From Entoloma clypeatum (taxonomy: Eukaryota > Basidiomycota > Agaricomycetes > Agaricales > Entolomataceae), in the NCBI GenBank assembly GCA_963565915.1, contig OY751488.1, positions 310,001-374,000 of the forward strand: a stretch of DNA of 64,000 nt, given 5' to 3'. The position numbers and the translations under genes are program-made. Positions within the stretch are counted from its first letter, which is position 1. The number at the start of each line of letters is the position of its first letter. Positions 1 to 9,931 of this stretch are shown here, one piece after another. The notes beneath the pieces are model-generated. The model was given only the letters and a program-made list of their open reading frames with translations. It was not told the DNA's origin and searched no databases.

Positions 1-848
1 CCTCTACCCTTCTTGGCATACTTTCTATCAGGTTTTGACACACTTCTGGCTCTATATTATTCCACACCTCTGCTGCTCTGTCCCAAATCTCCCAGACTCC
101 CTTGGGTGGTGTTGGATATTCATTCAACTTCCTTTTAATATGAACCCAGAGGTGTTCAATAGGATTGAGGTCTGGGGACTGTGCAGGCCAATCGAGCAAA
201 GCAATATTCTTGCTGTCCATCCATTTTTTGGCCTTCTTGGAGGTGTGCTTGGGGTCATTGTCCTGCTGAAAAATGATCTCCTCTTCAGAGATTCCACTCT
301 CCAAACTTGACTGTGCCCTGAACCTCTCTTTCAATAAGCCCCTCACCCTTCTTTTTCCAGACCCATTCCTTGCCATCTGACCCAAACCTGTTGATTTTGG
401 TCTTATCTGACCAAATAACCCTCTTCCAGTCCTCCACTGTCCATTCCCTGTGCTTTATAGCAAATGCCAACCGCCTCTTCCAATGTATGGCCTTTAAGAA
501 AGGTCTTTTCTTCTTTGTTACAGCCTTGAATTCATGTTTTCTGAGAACCCTTCTCACAGTTTCTGGGGAGACAGGATTTGAGATGACAGTGTTGATGTGT
601 TTGGTAGCCTGCACAGCATTGGAGGCTCTCCCTGAGGTGATTTGTGAAAGTATGTTTCGTGTGTTGGTGGGAGAAAGCTTGGATGGACGACCACCAGAAG
701 AGAGATTGCAATGAGGAAGAAGATTCTGAAGCACTCTGGAGACAGTTGGTTGGCTGACACCCAGGTTAGAGGCAATATGACAAGTGGAGTGACCATTGGA
801 GGCCAGAGAAAGAATGTTTTCCTTGTGGGAAGAGGAGATAGGGCGCAT
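1..848 (-). pseudogene. Tc1/mariner DD34E transposase, internally deleted
   Basis: The gene starts at ATG 848 and reads leftwards. The N-terminal part (848-285) has helix-turn-helix sequence (SQPTVSRVLQNL), a second basic DNA-binding segment and the first catalytic Asp in IWSDKTKINRFGSDG. After VQGTVKFG the frame breaks at about 290-300. Another frame then gives the second Asp (QQDNDPKHTS) and, 34 residues later, the Glu in SPDLNPIEHLW, so the DD34E signature is visible. The segment normally found between VKFG and the QQDN motif is missing, so an internal deletion has removed part of the catalytic core and shifted the frame. The C-terminus continues off the window. The protein would catalyse cut-and-paste transposition, but this copy cannot be functional. 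Confidence 0.85.
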
Positions 849-1144
849 GATTAATTATGGAGGCTGTTGAGGTTGGATTCTTCTTATACAACTTTCCTTG
901 ACAACCCATCAGGGTTCTATTCAAGTTCCATCAGTAAGTCATGACAACTGGTTACCATACAACCAGTGAAGCATTTGATTCTGATAATTGCCATAGGTAC
1001 TCACAAAACTGATTCAATGAGTTGCTGATTTAATTTAATCATATCTCCATGGATTCTGATCTAAATCATATGATTCCTTTATATTCTGAAAGCCCTGAAG
1101 TAGGGCTTTCAATTATATACCAAAGGTTTAATTCAATTGGTATT

Positions 1145-1546
1145 TGTTATGGACTCTACGGTATGCGGACGACGTCATCATTTTTACTTATCGGCCCGAC
1201 GCGGCGCCCTCTTACGAACTTACTATGTCTAATGTTTACTTTTGCAACCTTCGATTCACGGTCTGACTCACTACTTTTACTTCGTCAGCCCCTTTAGTAT
1301 ACTTCGCTCCCGTGTTGACTTGCTTTCCGCAGTCAGCTTACTTATTGTACATAGCCTTCCGCAGTTGTCTTACTCATGCGCACTGCCTTCCGCAGTACTG
1401 ACTCATCTGCTACCGCCTATAGTCAGTACCTATATAAACCTCTTGTACTGTAGTAGATTCCTTAGATTTAGCAATCACATTGCTCTTCGCCTTTCCACTT
1501 CCTGCATACTCTGCCCGAACCTTGGAACGGTTTGTTAAGCATAACA
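1145..1546 (+). repeat. 5' LTR of A1
   Basis: 402 bp, starting TGTTATGGAC and ending GCATAACA, flanked on the left by GTATT. It carries a TATATAA box at 1431-1437. It contains tandem CTTTCCGCAGT-like motifs at about 1323-1398, which may be promoter elements. Confidence 0.95.
1431..1474 (+). promoter_or_regulatory. A1 promoter and predicted self-primer transcript start
   Basis: TATATAA at 1431-1437 is followed, 33 nt from its first base, by AGATTTAGCAA (1464-1474). That 11-mer is the exact reverse complement of the primer site just after the LTR (1549-1559). In Tf1-type elements the first 11 nt of the mRNA fold back to prime reverse transcription, so position 1464 is the predicted +1. The match is seen directly; the start site is inferred. 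Confidence 0.7.
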
Positions 1547-1548
1547 AG

Positions 1549-1559
1549 TTGCTAAATCT
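1549..1559 (+). other. Primer binding site of A1 (self-priming type)
   Basis: TTGCTAAATCT begins 2 nt after the LTR end and is fully complementary to LTR positions 1464-1474. No tRNA 3' end match was recognised. Confidence 0.7.
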
Positions 1560-2335
1560 TGTTAGGTTTGCCTAGAGCGAAGAGAGCAACTACCAGACGA
1601 GTCAAGACATCGCGCTTCTTTGAAGACTTCACCAGTAACCCATTCGCCTCACCAGAAGCCCGACAGGAGGAGCTAAGTCCTCAAGACAGTATCGATTTTA
1701 CACTCATCCAGCAGTACATCGAATCGGAGATCCGTCGCATCCTACAGCAGGTGCTTGACGAGGAACTAGACAATGACGAGCATCGCCCCCACAGCGAGAT
1801 AGCAGAGAGCATCCATCTTGCTCGACAACACCAGATCGTGTGTTACAACGCCAGACAGAACGAACTTGAAAGCTTTCGCATTCAAGAAGGACCTCAGACA
1901 GGTCGGATCACAGAGATCAGAGAGTTTATCGGTGTCCAGACAACCGTTATCAGAAGATTGATTAGGACGCTCACATCGAGACGTCCCAGAGCCACATCAT
2001 CACGTCTTACTCAAAAGAACAGATCTATGCCCACTTCACCACCGGCGAGCAACAGATCGAGTACAACCGTTGGGCACGAAACGAGAGACTTGACCCCTTC
2101 TCGCAACCAACAGACGCGCAGGAACAGAGATTCCTTAGAGATCTACAGAGGAAATACCCCGAACGTTTTGCCACTGATTCCGCCGACGAGTCCCCTGACG
2201 AATTTGCTTTTGACTCCGCGCAGTCAGACATTGAACAGACGCCTAGAACAAGGACTCATTTTCAACCCTTACCTGTATCCCGAACCCCATCTTCATCCCA
2301 CCAATCCGACTCCTCTTCTCCTCCGCAGACTCTAG
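1559..2335 (+). pseudogene. N-terminal Gag region of A1 (broken)
   Basis: An open frame runs through here but has no early ATG. Its first part, to about 1930, looks like real coding sequence (acidic and helical, for example ILQQVLDEELDNDEHRP). Beyond that, the plausible coding frame is the one that continues without interruption into gag at 2338: it reads TGEQQIEYNRWARNERLDPF and ERFATDSADESPDEFAFDSA. The simplest reading is an N-terminal Gag extension with a frameshift near 1930-1975 and an in-frame TAG at 1963-1965. The authentic start is not visible. Confidence 0.5.
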
Positions 2336-2337
2336 AC

Positions 2338-3201
2338 ATGGCAGAAGCTCCGGCAGTACAAACAATGGATACATCCAAGATCATCAAGGATCCTGGGATG
2401 TTCAAGGACAGACACACCTTTGACGAGTGGTGGAAAGCCACCAAACTATACATCAGGTTCCAGAAGAGCCTCACAGATGATCAGAAGATTCTTGCGGTGC
2501 TATCCCGCATGATGGAAGGGTCCGGCAGGCACTGGGCCAGTAACAAGTTAGACGCGCTTGCCATTGACAACGAGAACATCACCTGGCTAGGTTTCTCTGA
2601 TGATATCGCCACACGATTTTCTGTCGCCAACAAGTCAGCTGCTGCCAAAGCAAGACTCGAAGTCCTGAGACAGGAAAAATGCACCGTTGATGAATTCTTG
2701 GATGAATTCGAAGAGCTCTTGAAGCTGTCAAACCTTGGCAAAGAAACTGGGAAATACATTCTAGAAAAGAACGTCAACCGCAGAATCTCTGAACAAGTGG
2801 CTAGTGATGGCAAGACATACACCGAGTACGCAAAGGAGATCCGAAACAAGGGACGACAGATGGAAGGACATACACTGGTCATCCGAGGTGGCGACATGCA
2901 CACCAGATCGGGTACCACTTATGGTGGTCAGGGCAAAGCCATGGAGATCGACAAAGCAGGGGTAGCCCGTTGCTACAACTGTCAATGCTTCGGTCACCTC
3001 GCGAAGGACTGCAGCGCTCCAAAGAAGAAAGATGGTCGCAAGTGTTTCAACTGTGACCAAGAAGGCCATATTGCGCGCAACTGCCGCAAGCCGAAGAAGA
3101 ACTCCGGAAGGGTTAGGAAGGTGTCTGAAGAAGATGCCAAGAACGATGAAACCACAATCTTAGAAGTTGATGAGAAGGATTTTCCCGAAGGGTCCGATTA
3201 A
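2338..3201 (+). CDS. gag: Gag of A1 with two CCHC zinc knuckles
   Basis: The 287-residue open frame counted from ATG 2338 may be only the C-terminal part of a longer Gag, because the same frame is open upstream from about 1966. The middle has the retrotransposon Gag signature (W..AT..Y.RF, then LEVLRQEKCTVDEFLDEFEE). The C-terminus has two nucleocapsid zinc knuckles, CYNCQCFGHLAKDC and CFNCDQEGHIARNC, followed by a basic and then an acidic tail. Gag forms the particle and packages RNA. Pol lies in the -1 frame and stays open across the gag stop. The sequence GGATTTTCC near the gag end is shared with family B. Confidence 0.85.
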   Translation: MAEAPAVQTMDTSKIIKDPGMFKDRHTFDEWWKATKLYIRFQKSLTDDQKILAVLSRMMEGSGRHWASNKLDALAIDNENITWLGFSDDIATRFSVANKSAAAKARLEVLRQEKCTVDEFLDEFEELLKLSNLGKETGKYILEKNVNRRISEQVASDGKTYTEYAKEIRNKGRQMEGHTLVIRGGDMHTRSGTTYGGQGKAMEIDKAGVARCYNCQCFGHLAKDCSAPKKKDGRKCFNCDQEGHIARNCRKPKKNSGRVRKVSEEDAKNDETTILEVDEKDFPEGSD

Positions 3202-6200
3202 ACGACGCTAAGTCGCGACCCCTATCTATTAAACGGACTTGCTTGCCTTGTATGACTGCAGACAATAGAACCTATGTCATCCCTGCCAAGCGAGCCGCTG
3301 CGTCGACTAAGATTGTGAAGGGAGATAAACCTCCGAAACGACGAGAGATCAGGCTGTTAGCTCAGCTCAAAACACGACGAGGACCAAAGGTCATTCGACC
3401 TGAGGTTGATAGCGGATGTGAACGCACATGCATCCATCCCAGAATAGTACGCGAACAGAACCTCCCCACACGAGGAATACCGCCCATAGCAATTCTGAAT
3501 GCAGATGGATCACCAAATCGACAGCAAAAAGCAAACCAACTTGCCAAAGTCAAGCTGGATTTGGGAACACATCAGGAAACCATGGAAGCGATGGTACTGG
3601 ACATTGGGAGAACCGACATGCTCTTGGGACATGACTGGTTGGTACACCACAACCCTACGATCAATTGGACAACCGGCGCCATAACATTCAACCGGTGCCC
3701 AACAACATGCCGAACCAAACATTCGGATTTCAGGGTTAACCTTGATGGTCGCAAACACCGGGTTCGCATGGTTGAGGTACGTGACAAAGACGCACCCAAG
3801 AAGTCGGATCAGAAATGGAAGCCTGGAGATCCTATATTGGAAGCTGTCACTCCCACACCACCTCCCACAACCAAACGACCCTCATATGTTGACCGTTTTA
3901 CTCACCTCTTCGAGAAGGAGAACTTTGATAAGATCCCGAAGGAAAGGGAATGGGACCATGGTATTGAACTTACACCGGACGCACCAAAGGAACTAGGGGG
4001 AAATACATATCCCATGACACAAAAAGAACAAGAGGAATTGGACGCATTTATTGACGAGGGACTAGCAACTGGAAAGATCCGTCCATCCAAATCCCCTTAT
4101 GCTTCCCCTTGCTTCTTCATCAACAAGAAGGATGGCTCCAAATGATTGGTACAAGATTACCGCATGGTCAACAAATTTACGGTCAAAGACAAGTTCCCAC
4201 TCCCACGCATCTCCGACCTCTTGGACGTGCTGAAAGATGCAGTCTACTTCAATAAGATGGACATCATGTGGGGTTACAACAACGTCCGGATTAAGGAAGG
4301 CGATGAATGGAAGGCCACCTTTCTCACCAGTCGAGGGTTGTTCGAACCATTGGTCATGTTTTTCGGCCTTTGCAACTCCCCGGGAACGTTCTCTCGGATG
4401 ATGGCTAGTCTATTCTGGGACCAGATCCGCCGACGCATCTGCGTGATCTACATGGATGACATTGTGGTTATTGGTAAAACCAAGGAAGAACTCGCGCGAA
4501 ACACCGAAGAAATTCTGCAGATCCTATCGGACAATGACTTGTTCCTAAAGGAGAAAAAGTGTTTCTGGGAAGTAACGAAATGCCCCATATTGGGATATGT
4601 CATTGGTGAAGGACGTGTTGAGATGGAAACCGAGAAGGTGGATACAATCCAAAACTGGCGAGCACCCACATCAAAAAAGGAGGTCCAGAAGTTCCTTGGG
4701 TTTGCCAACTTCTACCGGCGCTTCATTGAAGGATACTCAAACATCGCGAAACCACTTACCACGCTCACAGGCGGCACTGCGTTTACTTGGGGACCAACGG
4801 AACAAAAAGCATTTGAAGGTCTCATACAGGCGATCACATCGGCACGAGTCTTGGCATTACCAAAACCAGATGGACAGTTCAGGGTCGAAACTGATGCATT
4901 GGGCTATGCAATTGGGGCGGTACTCTCTCAAAAACAGGACGACAAATGGCATCCTATCGTGTTCTTGTCGCGGACCATGTCCGCGGCCGAACAAAATTAC
5001 GAGATATATGACAAAGAGCTCTTGGCAGTCATGGAAGCACTGAAGGATTGGAGACACTATTTACTCGAAGCCAGGGCACGCTTTGAGATCTTAACTGATC
5101 ACAAGAACCTGGAGTACTTCCGCCACCCTCAGGACCTAAATCAACGACAAAGGCGCTGGAAGATGAAGTTACAAGACTACGACTTCGAATTATGGCATGT
5201 GCCTGGCAAGACAAATGCAAAAGCGGACATCCTGTCGCGCTTACCCTGGTATGAAACGGAACTCGAATCGCAAGACAGTGACCAAATGCTCAAGGAGGGA
5301 CTATTCTTGAAACGATTGGAATCAGAAGATGTGGTACAAATGGAGATGTTCACGGAGGAACAATTCTTTGAAGGGGGTGAAACATCTGATTCCATCAAGA
5401 TTGGAAACGTCACGACCATCAAAAACCCGTGGATCGCATGCATCAAGGGTTCAAACCGGATGGAGACAGAAGTAGCCCAGGGTCTAAAGAAGAATCCTCA
5501 TTGGTATCAACAGGAAAACGGCATCACATATGCAGGCGAACAAGTCTATGTTCCACCAGACCCACAACTGCGTCAAGAACTAATGTTTGAATCGCACGAT
5601 GCACCAGTGGCTGGACATCCGGGACAGTATCGAACGCATGAACTTCTCACTCGTACCTACTGGTGGCCTACTATCCTGCATGACGTGAAGAAGTTGTGAC
5701 ACCTGTCAACGCAACAAGATCAACAGACAGAAACGGCATGCTCCGCTACATCCCCATGCAGCACCAAGTCATCCATGGGAAGACATAGGGATTGATGTTG
5801 TAGGACCGATACCAGAGTCCAATGGAAAGAATGCGATTCTGGTCATCACGGACAGACATTCGAAGATGCTCCATCTCATTCCGACAACTGTGGAATTATC
5901 GGCTGAAGGATTAGCCAAGATCTATCGGGATCAAATATGGAAGCTTCATGGGATCCCCAAAAAGATCATCAGTGACAGAGGACCACAGTTCGCCGCGAAG
6001 TTCATGGAGATACTTTGCCGCATGCTAGGAATCAAAAGGAACCTGTCCACCGCATACCATCCACAGACCGATGGACAGGCCGAACGATCGCATCAGGAAA
6101 CAGAAGCATTCTTACGAAAGTTCGTTAACCATCTGCAAGATGATTGGGCTGAATGGATCACAATCGCTGAATTCCAGTACAATGACAAAGAACATCAGGC

Positions 6201-6840
6201 GACGAAGCACACACCATTCTATCTCAACTATGGCTTACACCCTTGGAAGAGAGAACTTGTGTTGGAAGACACCAATCCGGCTGCCAACGACTTCTTGAAA
6301 AAACTCAAACAGGCACGAGAAGAAGCCAATGCAGCACTAAAACAAGCACAGGACCAGATGAAGAAGACAGTTGATACACAATGGAGTCCGTCTCAGAACT
6401 ATCGCATCGGAGACAAGGTGTGGCTGGAAGGGACTAACATCAGGACCGATCGCCCCTCAAAGAAACTTGATGCACTCCGACATGGACCATTCAAAGTCCT
6501 AGAGAAGAAAGGAGCTAGTGCGTACCTTCTTGATCTTCCGAAGACTTGGAAAATGATTCACCCTGTGTTCAACGAGACCCTGTTGTCACCCTACGAAACC
6601 CCGAAGTACGCTATCCAGAAGAAGAAACCAGCCCCTGATCCAATCATTGTCAAAGGACGAGAGGAGTACCATGTGTCCACAATCTTAGACTCTCGAAAGT
6701 TCTGTGGAAAGATCCAGTACCTCGTCCAGTGGGAGGGATATGGCCCAGAAGAGAACACATGGGAACCTTGAGCTAATGTTCAAAACGCTCAAGATTTGAT
6801 CCGTGATTTCCATCGGCAGAACCCATCTCGTCCACGATAA
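3201..6840 (+). pseudogene. pol: Pol of A1: protease, RT, RNase H, integrase, chromodomain
   Basis: In order: aspartic protease with VDSGCERTC (about 3409-3435); reverse transcriptase with VIYMDDIVV (about 4446-4472); RNase H starting VETDALGYAIG; an H2C2 zinc module (HDAPVAGHPGQ, YWWPT); the integrase core with the first Asp in GIDVVGPI, the second in SDRGPQFAAKF and the Glu in the AERSHQETEAF segment; and a C-terminal chromodomain (EEYHVSTILDSRKF, YLVQWEGYGPEENTWEP). Breaks are TGA at 4143-4145 where Arg is expected before LVQDYR, a net frame change at about 5697 inside the zinc module, and TGA at 6769-6771. In A2 the last codon is still CGA. Chromodomains of this kind are known to target integration to modified histones. 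Confidence 0.93.
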
Positions 6841-6973
6841 AAGACAAGCTCTTGAGACCCATGACAGTATCGACCTCATCAGTCAACCACACACCGAGTT
6901 CTCCGCTCTAGTGTCTTCCCTGCCCAATATAGCCACCCCGTTCTTCTTCTACCTCTCAACCATCCTCGCCGCC

Positions 6974-7345
6974 ATGTCAAACACCATCGTTACCTCCACT
7001 TCCACCACCGACATCAACCCCGCCATCGCCGCCCTTATGAACGAAGCGCTCTCCATGAGAGACCAAATCCATGCCCTCGAAACTTCCCTTGCCGACCTCC
7101 TTCATCGCCAGATGAATATCCGACTTCATTCGCTGTCTAACCTCCCCGTCGCCCCGACTCCCGAAGAGAAACAAATCCTCGGAAATTACACCAGCACCCT
7201 CGTCATTGAAAATCGACGTATTCGGCTGGCCATCAAGGGTCTTGAACTCGCTGTAGCCATCAACGAGGAGTTGATATACGATTGGAGCCTCAAGGAGAGT
7301 CCGAACTGGTCCGATCCCAGCAACAATGAGGGATGGGGACAATGA
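6974..7345 (+). CDS. Accessory ORF of element A, downstream of integrase
   Basis: A 123-residue ORF begins at ATG 6974, 134 nt after the integrase stop, and ends 34 nt before the 3' LTR. The upstream part of the frame (from 6803) is shadowed by the integrase end, so the internal ATG (MSNTIVTSTSTTDINPAIAA) is preferred. The product is Ser/Thr-rich at the N-terminus and then strongly helical (ALSMRDQIHALETSLADLLH, LVIENRRIRLAIKGLELAVA), possibly a coiled coil, with a tail rich in Asn, Trp and Asp. The A2 copy (63103-63474, minus) is also fully open and differs at three residues. I recognise no family. Retention while pol decays suggests a real element protein, perhaps made from a subgenomic or spliced RNA. 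Confidence 0.6.
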   Translation: MSNTIVTSTSTTDINPAIAALMNEALSMRDQIHALETSLADLLHRQMNIRLHSLSNLPVAPTPEEKQILGNYTSTLVIENRRIRLAIKGLELAVAINEELIYDWSLKESPNWSDPSNNEGWGQ

Positions 7346-7379
7346 CTCTGTGAGGACACAGAGCTTGGAGAGGGGAACA

Positions 7380-7781
7380 TGTTACGGACTCTACGGTATG
7401 CGGATGACGTCATCATTTTTACTTATCGGCCCGACGCGGCGCCCTCTTACGAACTTACTATGTCTAATGTTTACTTTCGCAACCTTTGATTCACGGTCTG
7501 ACTCACTACCTTTACTTTGTCAGCCCCTTTAGTATACTTCGCTCCCGTGTTGACTCGCTTTCCGCAGTCAGCTTACTTATTGTACATAGCCTTCCGCAGT
7601 CGTCTTACTCATGCGCACTGCCTTCCGCAGTACTGACTCATCCACTACCGCCTATAGTCAGTACCTATATAAACCTCTTGTACTGTAGTAGATTCCTTAG
7701 ATTTAGCAATCACATTGCTCTTCGCCTTTCCACTTCCTGCATACTCTGCCCGAACCTTGGAACGGTTTGTTAAGCATAACA
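7380..7781 (+). repeat. 3' LTR of A1
   Basis: 402 bp, starting TGTTACGGAC and ending GCATAACA, followed by the duplication GTATT (7782-7786). It is preceded by a purine-rich tract GGAGAGGGGAACA, the probable plus-strand primer. Confidence 0.95.
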
Positions 7782-7826
7782 GTATTCTTTGCAGAGTTAT
7801 CTTGAAGGTATTCAAAAAGCAACAAA

Positions 7827-7852
7827 CATTGAATCAGTTTTGTGAGGCACTG
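7827..7852 (-). repeat. Tc1/mariner terminal inverted repeat (right end)
   Basis: On the plus strand this reads CATTGAATCAGTTTTGTGAG and then GCACTG, followed by TA. The reverse complement begins CAGTGCCTCACAAAACTGAT, a typical Tc1-like terminus. It sits 40 bp beyond the A1 duplication and marks the 5' end of the minus-strand transposon. Confidence 0.65.
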
Positions 7853-7913
7853 TAATTGGTTTAAATTGTTCTTGATGTTTTGCTGACAACTGTTTTTGCA
7901 AACAGATCACAAC

Positions 7914-8388
7914 ATGTCATCAATCACTTCATTGATTGCTGTTCCCATTCTTGACGGCTCCAACTACCTTGAGTGGTTGAACGCTATGTGTTCATACCTC
8001 AGATCTCAAGGTTTGTGGCAGATCGTTGCTGGCATTGAAAAAGGACCCTCAAGGTCTGCCGCACCTAAGCGGAAAGCTGCAACCTTAGTCAGAGGATGGA
8101 ACATTAGGGATCAATTGGCTCTTGCCAATATTCAACTCCGCGTTGATCCGTCAATCAATCTCACCAGAAACACGTTTTATGAGACCTGGTTTGAGTTAAA
8201 GAATAGATTTGGACGAGCTGTCTACACGACAGTTCTGTCGGATGTCCATGCCACATTGTCCTTCAAACTTTCAATGAGGCGACACCCTGCGATTGAGATC
8301 AATTATCTCGATAAGATCTATGATCACCTCAGCATGCATCATTCTATTTCTCAGTTGACGCGCGCCCTAATGTTACTATCTTCACTCC
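7914..8388 (+). pseudogene. Copia-type Gag fragment, cut by B1
   Basis: From ATG 7914 the frame reads MSSITSLIAVPILDGSNYLE, the typical opening of Copia-type Gag proteins (DUF4219/UBN2-like), followed by W..AM..YL and LANIQLRVDPSI. About 155 residues are visible before the frame runs into the LTR of B1 at 8389. No protease, integrase or RT of this element is found nearby and its LTRs are not visible, so this is a fragment. A pyrimidine tract ending TTTTTGCAAACAG just before the ATG could be a splice acceptor. Confidence 0.65.
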
Positions 8389-8803
8389 TGTAAGGGCAAC
8401 CACTTTTCACTTCTCCTTTCCTTTCTATTCCACCATCTCCGATGCCCTCCGATCGTATCCGCTGCCTCCAACATCTTATCCGACGACTCTGCATCCGACG
8501 ACTCCGCGCCCATCCACTGCTCCGCACGTCGGATTGCAGGTACTATCATTCATCTTGTTTCCATCCATCCCCCATCCCTACTCCCGATCATTACTCATCA
8601 TTCATACCTCTCATTTTACCTTTTATTTCATATCTCATTTTACTATTTATCTAACTAGCTTGCAGGGGAATCCTTAGAACTTTCTCTTTGGATCTCCCTT
8701 GCAAGGTATGTGTTGTATTAGTTATCCGACTGCTCAATCTAAACTTTGGATCTCCCTTGCAAGTATCTGAGTTCGAGTCTTGGATCGTAAGGTCGCCCTT
8801 ACA
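8389..8803 (+). repeat. 5' LTR of B1
   Basis: 415 bp, ends set by the inverted pair TGTAAGGGCAACC and GGTCGCCCTTACA. It has a TATTTAT box at 8644-8650. The same LTR, missing its first part, is found in B2. Confidence 0.8.
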
Positions 8804-8815
8804 GTAGAAAGTTCT
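8644..8815 (+). promoter_or_regulatory. B1 TATA box, self-primer start and primer site
   Basis: TATTTAT at 8644 is followed 32 nt later by AGAACTTTCT (8676-8685). This is the exact reverse complement of AGAAAGTTCT at 8806-8815, which starts 2 nt after the LTR end. In B2 the corresponding primer site has changed at two positions. The arrangement matches that of families A, C, D and E in this window. Confidence 0.6.
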
Positions 8816-8850
8816 CTCCTAATTGGACTGGGTCCGATTGCATCGTTGTC

Positions 8851-9931
8851 ATGATTCCGCACTTCGGAGTAGCTTCATCCGCGTCGGACTCCAATACATC
8901 TCACAACCCTTCCAATTCTTCTAATTACCTCTCCGTAACTGGTGATTCTGCTCCGCGCATAGTAATGGATGACCCCAATCGCCTTGAACAGCTTGAGCAC
9001 AAGTTCCAGGAACAACGTCAAACTCTCGCTGATATCTCGACTCAACTTGACCAACTCCTCCTCGCCTTCAATGCAATTCCTGCCCCACCTGCCCCAGCTC
9101 CGCCACCTATCCCACCTGCTCCCGCACCCGCACCTCTACCTGCTCCACTTGCTCCGGCCAATCTGGGCATGCGTCGAACAAAACCCACCAATCCATCGGA
9201 CTCCGATGGATCGCGCACAAAGGGCTGGACCTTTCTAAACTCCTGTGAATTGTTTATGGGGCTGGCTCCGGAACAGTTCACAGATGACCATGCTAAAATT
9301 TATTGGGCCTTATCTTTCATGAAGAGTGGACATGCAGCACACTTTGCAGATCGCATTATCCGACAGGAGCGGAGGACCAGTGCTCCGCCTTATCGGACTT
9401 GGGTGGACTTCCGCGCAGTCTTTACAGCAGAGTTCACTCCGAAGAATGAGGAACAGGACGTGAGACTGATCCTTGAAGGAGAATCCTATTATCAAGGTCA
9501 ACGGGATGTCGAGACCTATATTGACGAGTTCAAGGACTACATTGACAAAGCCCGCCTTCTGCAACGTAGTCGGACCAAGAGTACCTGGCACCTCAGTATT
9601 CCCTCGCCCCTACATTCCATTCACTCCGCATACAGCTCCGCTCGCATCTGCATCCGCTCCGCCAACAAGGGACCCTAATGCAATGGACATTGATACTTCA
9701 CGCGTCAAAGGCAAGAATGCCAATGCATGCTTCAGATGTAACAAAATGGATCACTTCAGTCGTGAATGCCCCCTTCGCTTCGACATCCAATTCATGACAA
9801 TGGAGGAACAAGACGAGTTTGTTATGGAACAACTCGTGGTCAAGGACGCGGCAGAAGGCAACTCCGTTCTGCCCACGGAGTCTGCAGAGTCGGAGGGAGG
9901 ACAGGAGGATTTTCCTCCTCACAACGAGTGA
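8851..9931 (+). pseudogene. gag: Gag of B1 (frameshifted)
   Basis: The first part is open from ATG 8851 or the internal ATG 8965. It contains a coiled-coil-like segment (RLEQLEHKFQEQRQTLADIS), a Pro-rich linker and the Gag core (INSCELF-like, LSFMKSGHAAHFADRI, VETYIDEFKDYIDKA). At about 9550 a deletion relative to B2 joins the core to a later segment in another frame. The remaining frame ends with the zinc knuckle CFRCNKMDHFSRECP and an acidic tail stopping at 9931. From 9666 onward the sequence appears identical to B2. Confidence 0.75.

Larger units (their letters stand above)
1145..7781 (+). mobile_element. Full-length Ty3/chromovirus LTR retrotransposon A1
   Basis: Two 402-bp LTRs (TGTTA...TAACA) bound the element, and the 5-bp target duplication GTATT is at 1140-1144 and 7782-7786. 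The order is LTR, primer site, gag region, protease, RT, RNase H, integrase, chromodomain, an extra small ORF, polypurine tract, LTR. The LTRs differ at about nine sites, all C/T transitions, mostly CpG versus TpG. Pol carries two in-frame TGA codons and one frameshift, so the copy is dead. Three related copies are present: a solo LTR at 54603-55003 and a partial element at 62668-64000 (LTR plus 3' coding part). Confidence 0.95.
1..7852 (-). mobile_element. Tc1/mariner DNA transposon, split by Ty3 element A1
   Basis: The transposase lies on the minus strand at 1-848 and the element runs off the left edge. Its right end is a Tc1-type terminal repeat at 7827-7852, ending CACTG and followed by TA (7853-7854), the target dinucleotide of this superfamily. 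A related, inverted copy of the terminal sequence (CTCACAAAACTGATTCAATG) sits inside the left part near 992-1011. Between 1144 and 7782 the non-coding part upstream of the transposase is interrupted by element A1. The two halves are assigned to one element by inference from the A1 duplication GTATT and the matching terminal motifs. Confidence 0.75.

Noticed and set aside
2025..2231. Short minus-strand ORFs in element A1 leader and gag
   Set aside because: They lie opposite recognisable Gag coding sequence and show no features of their own.
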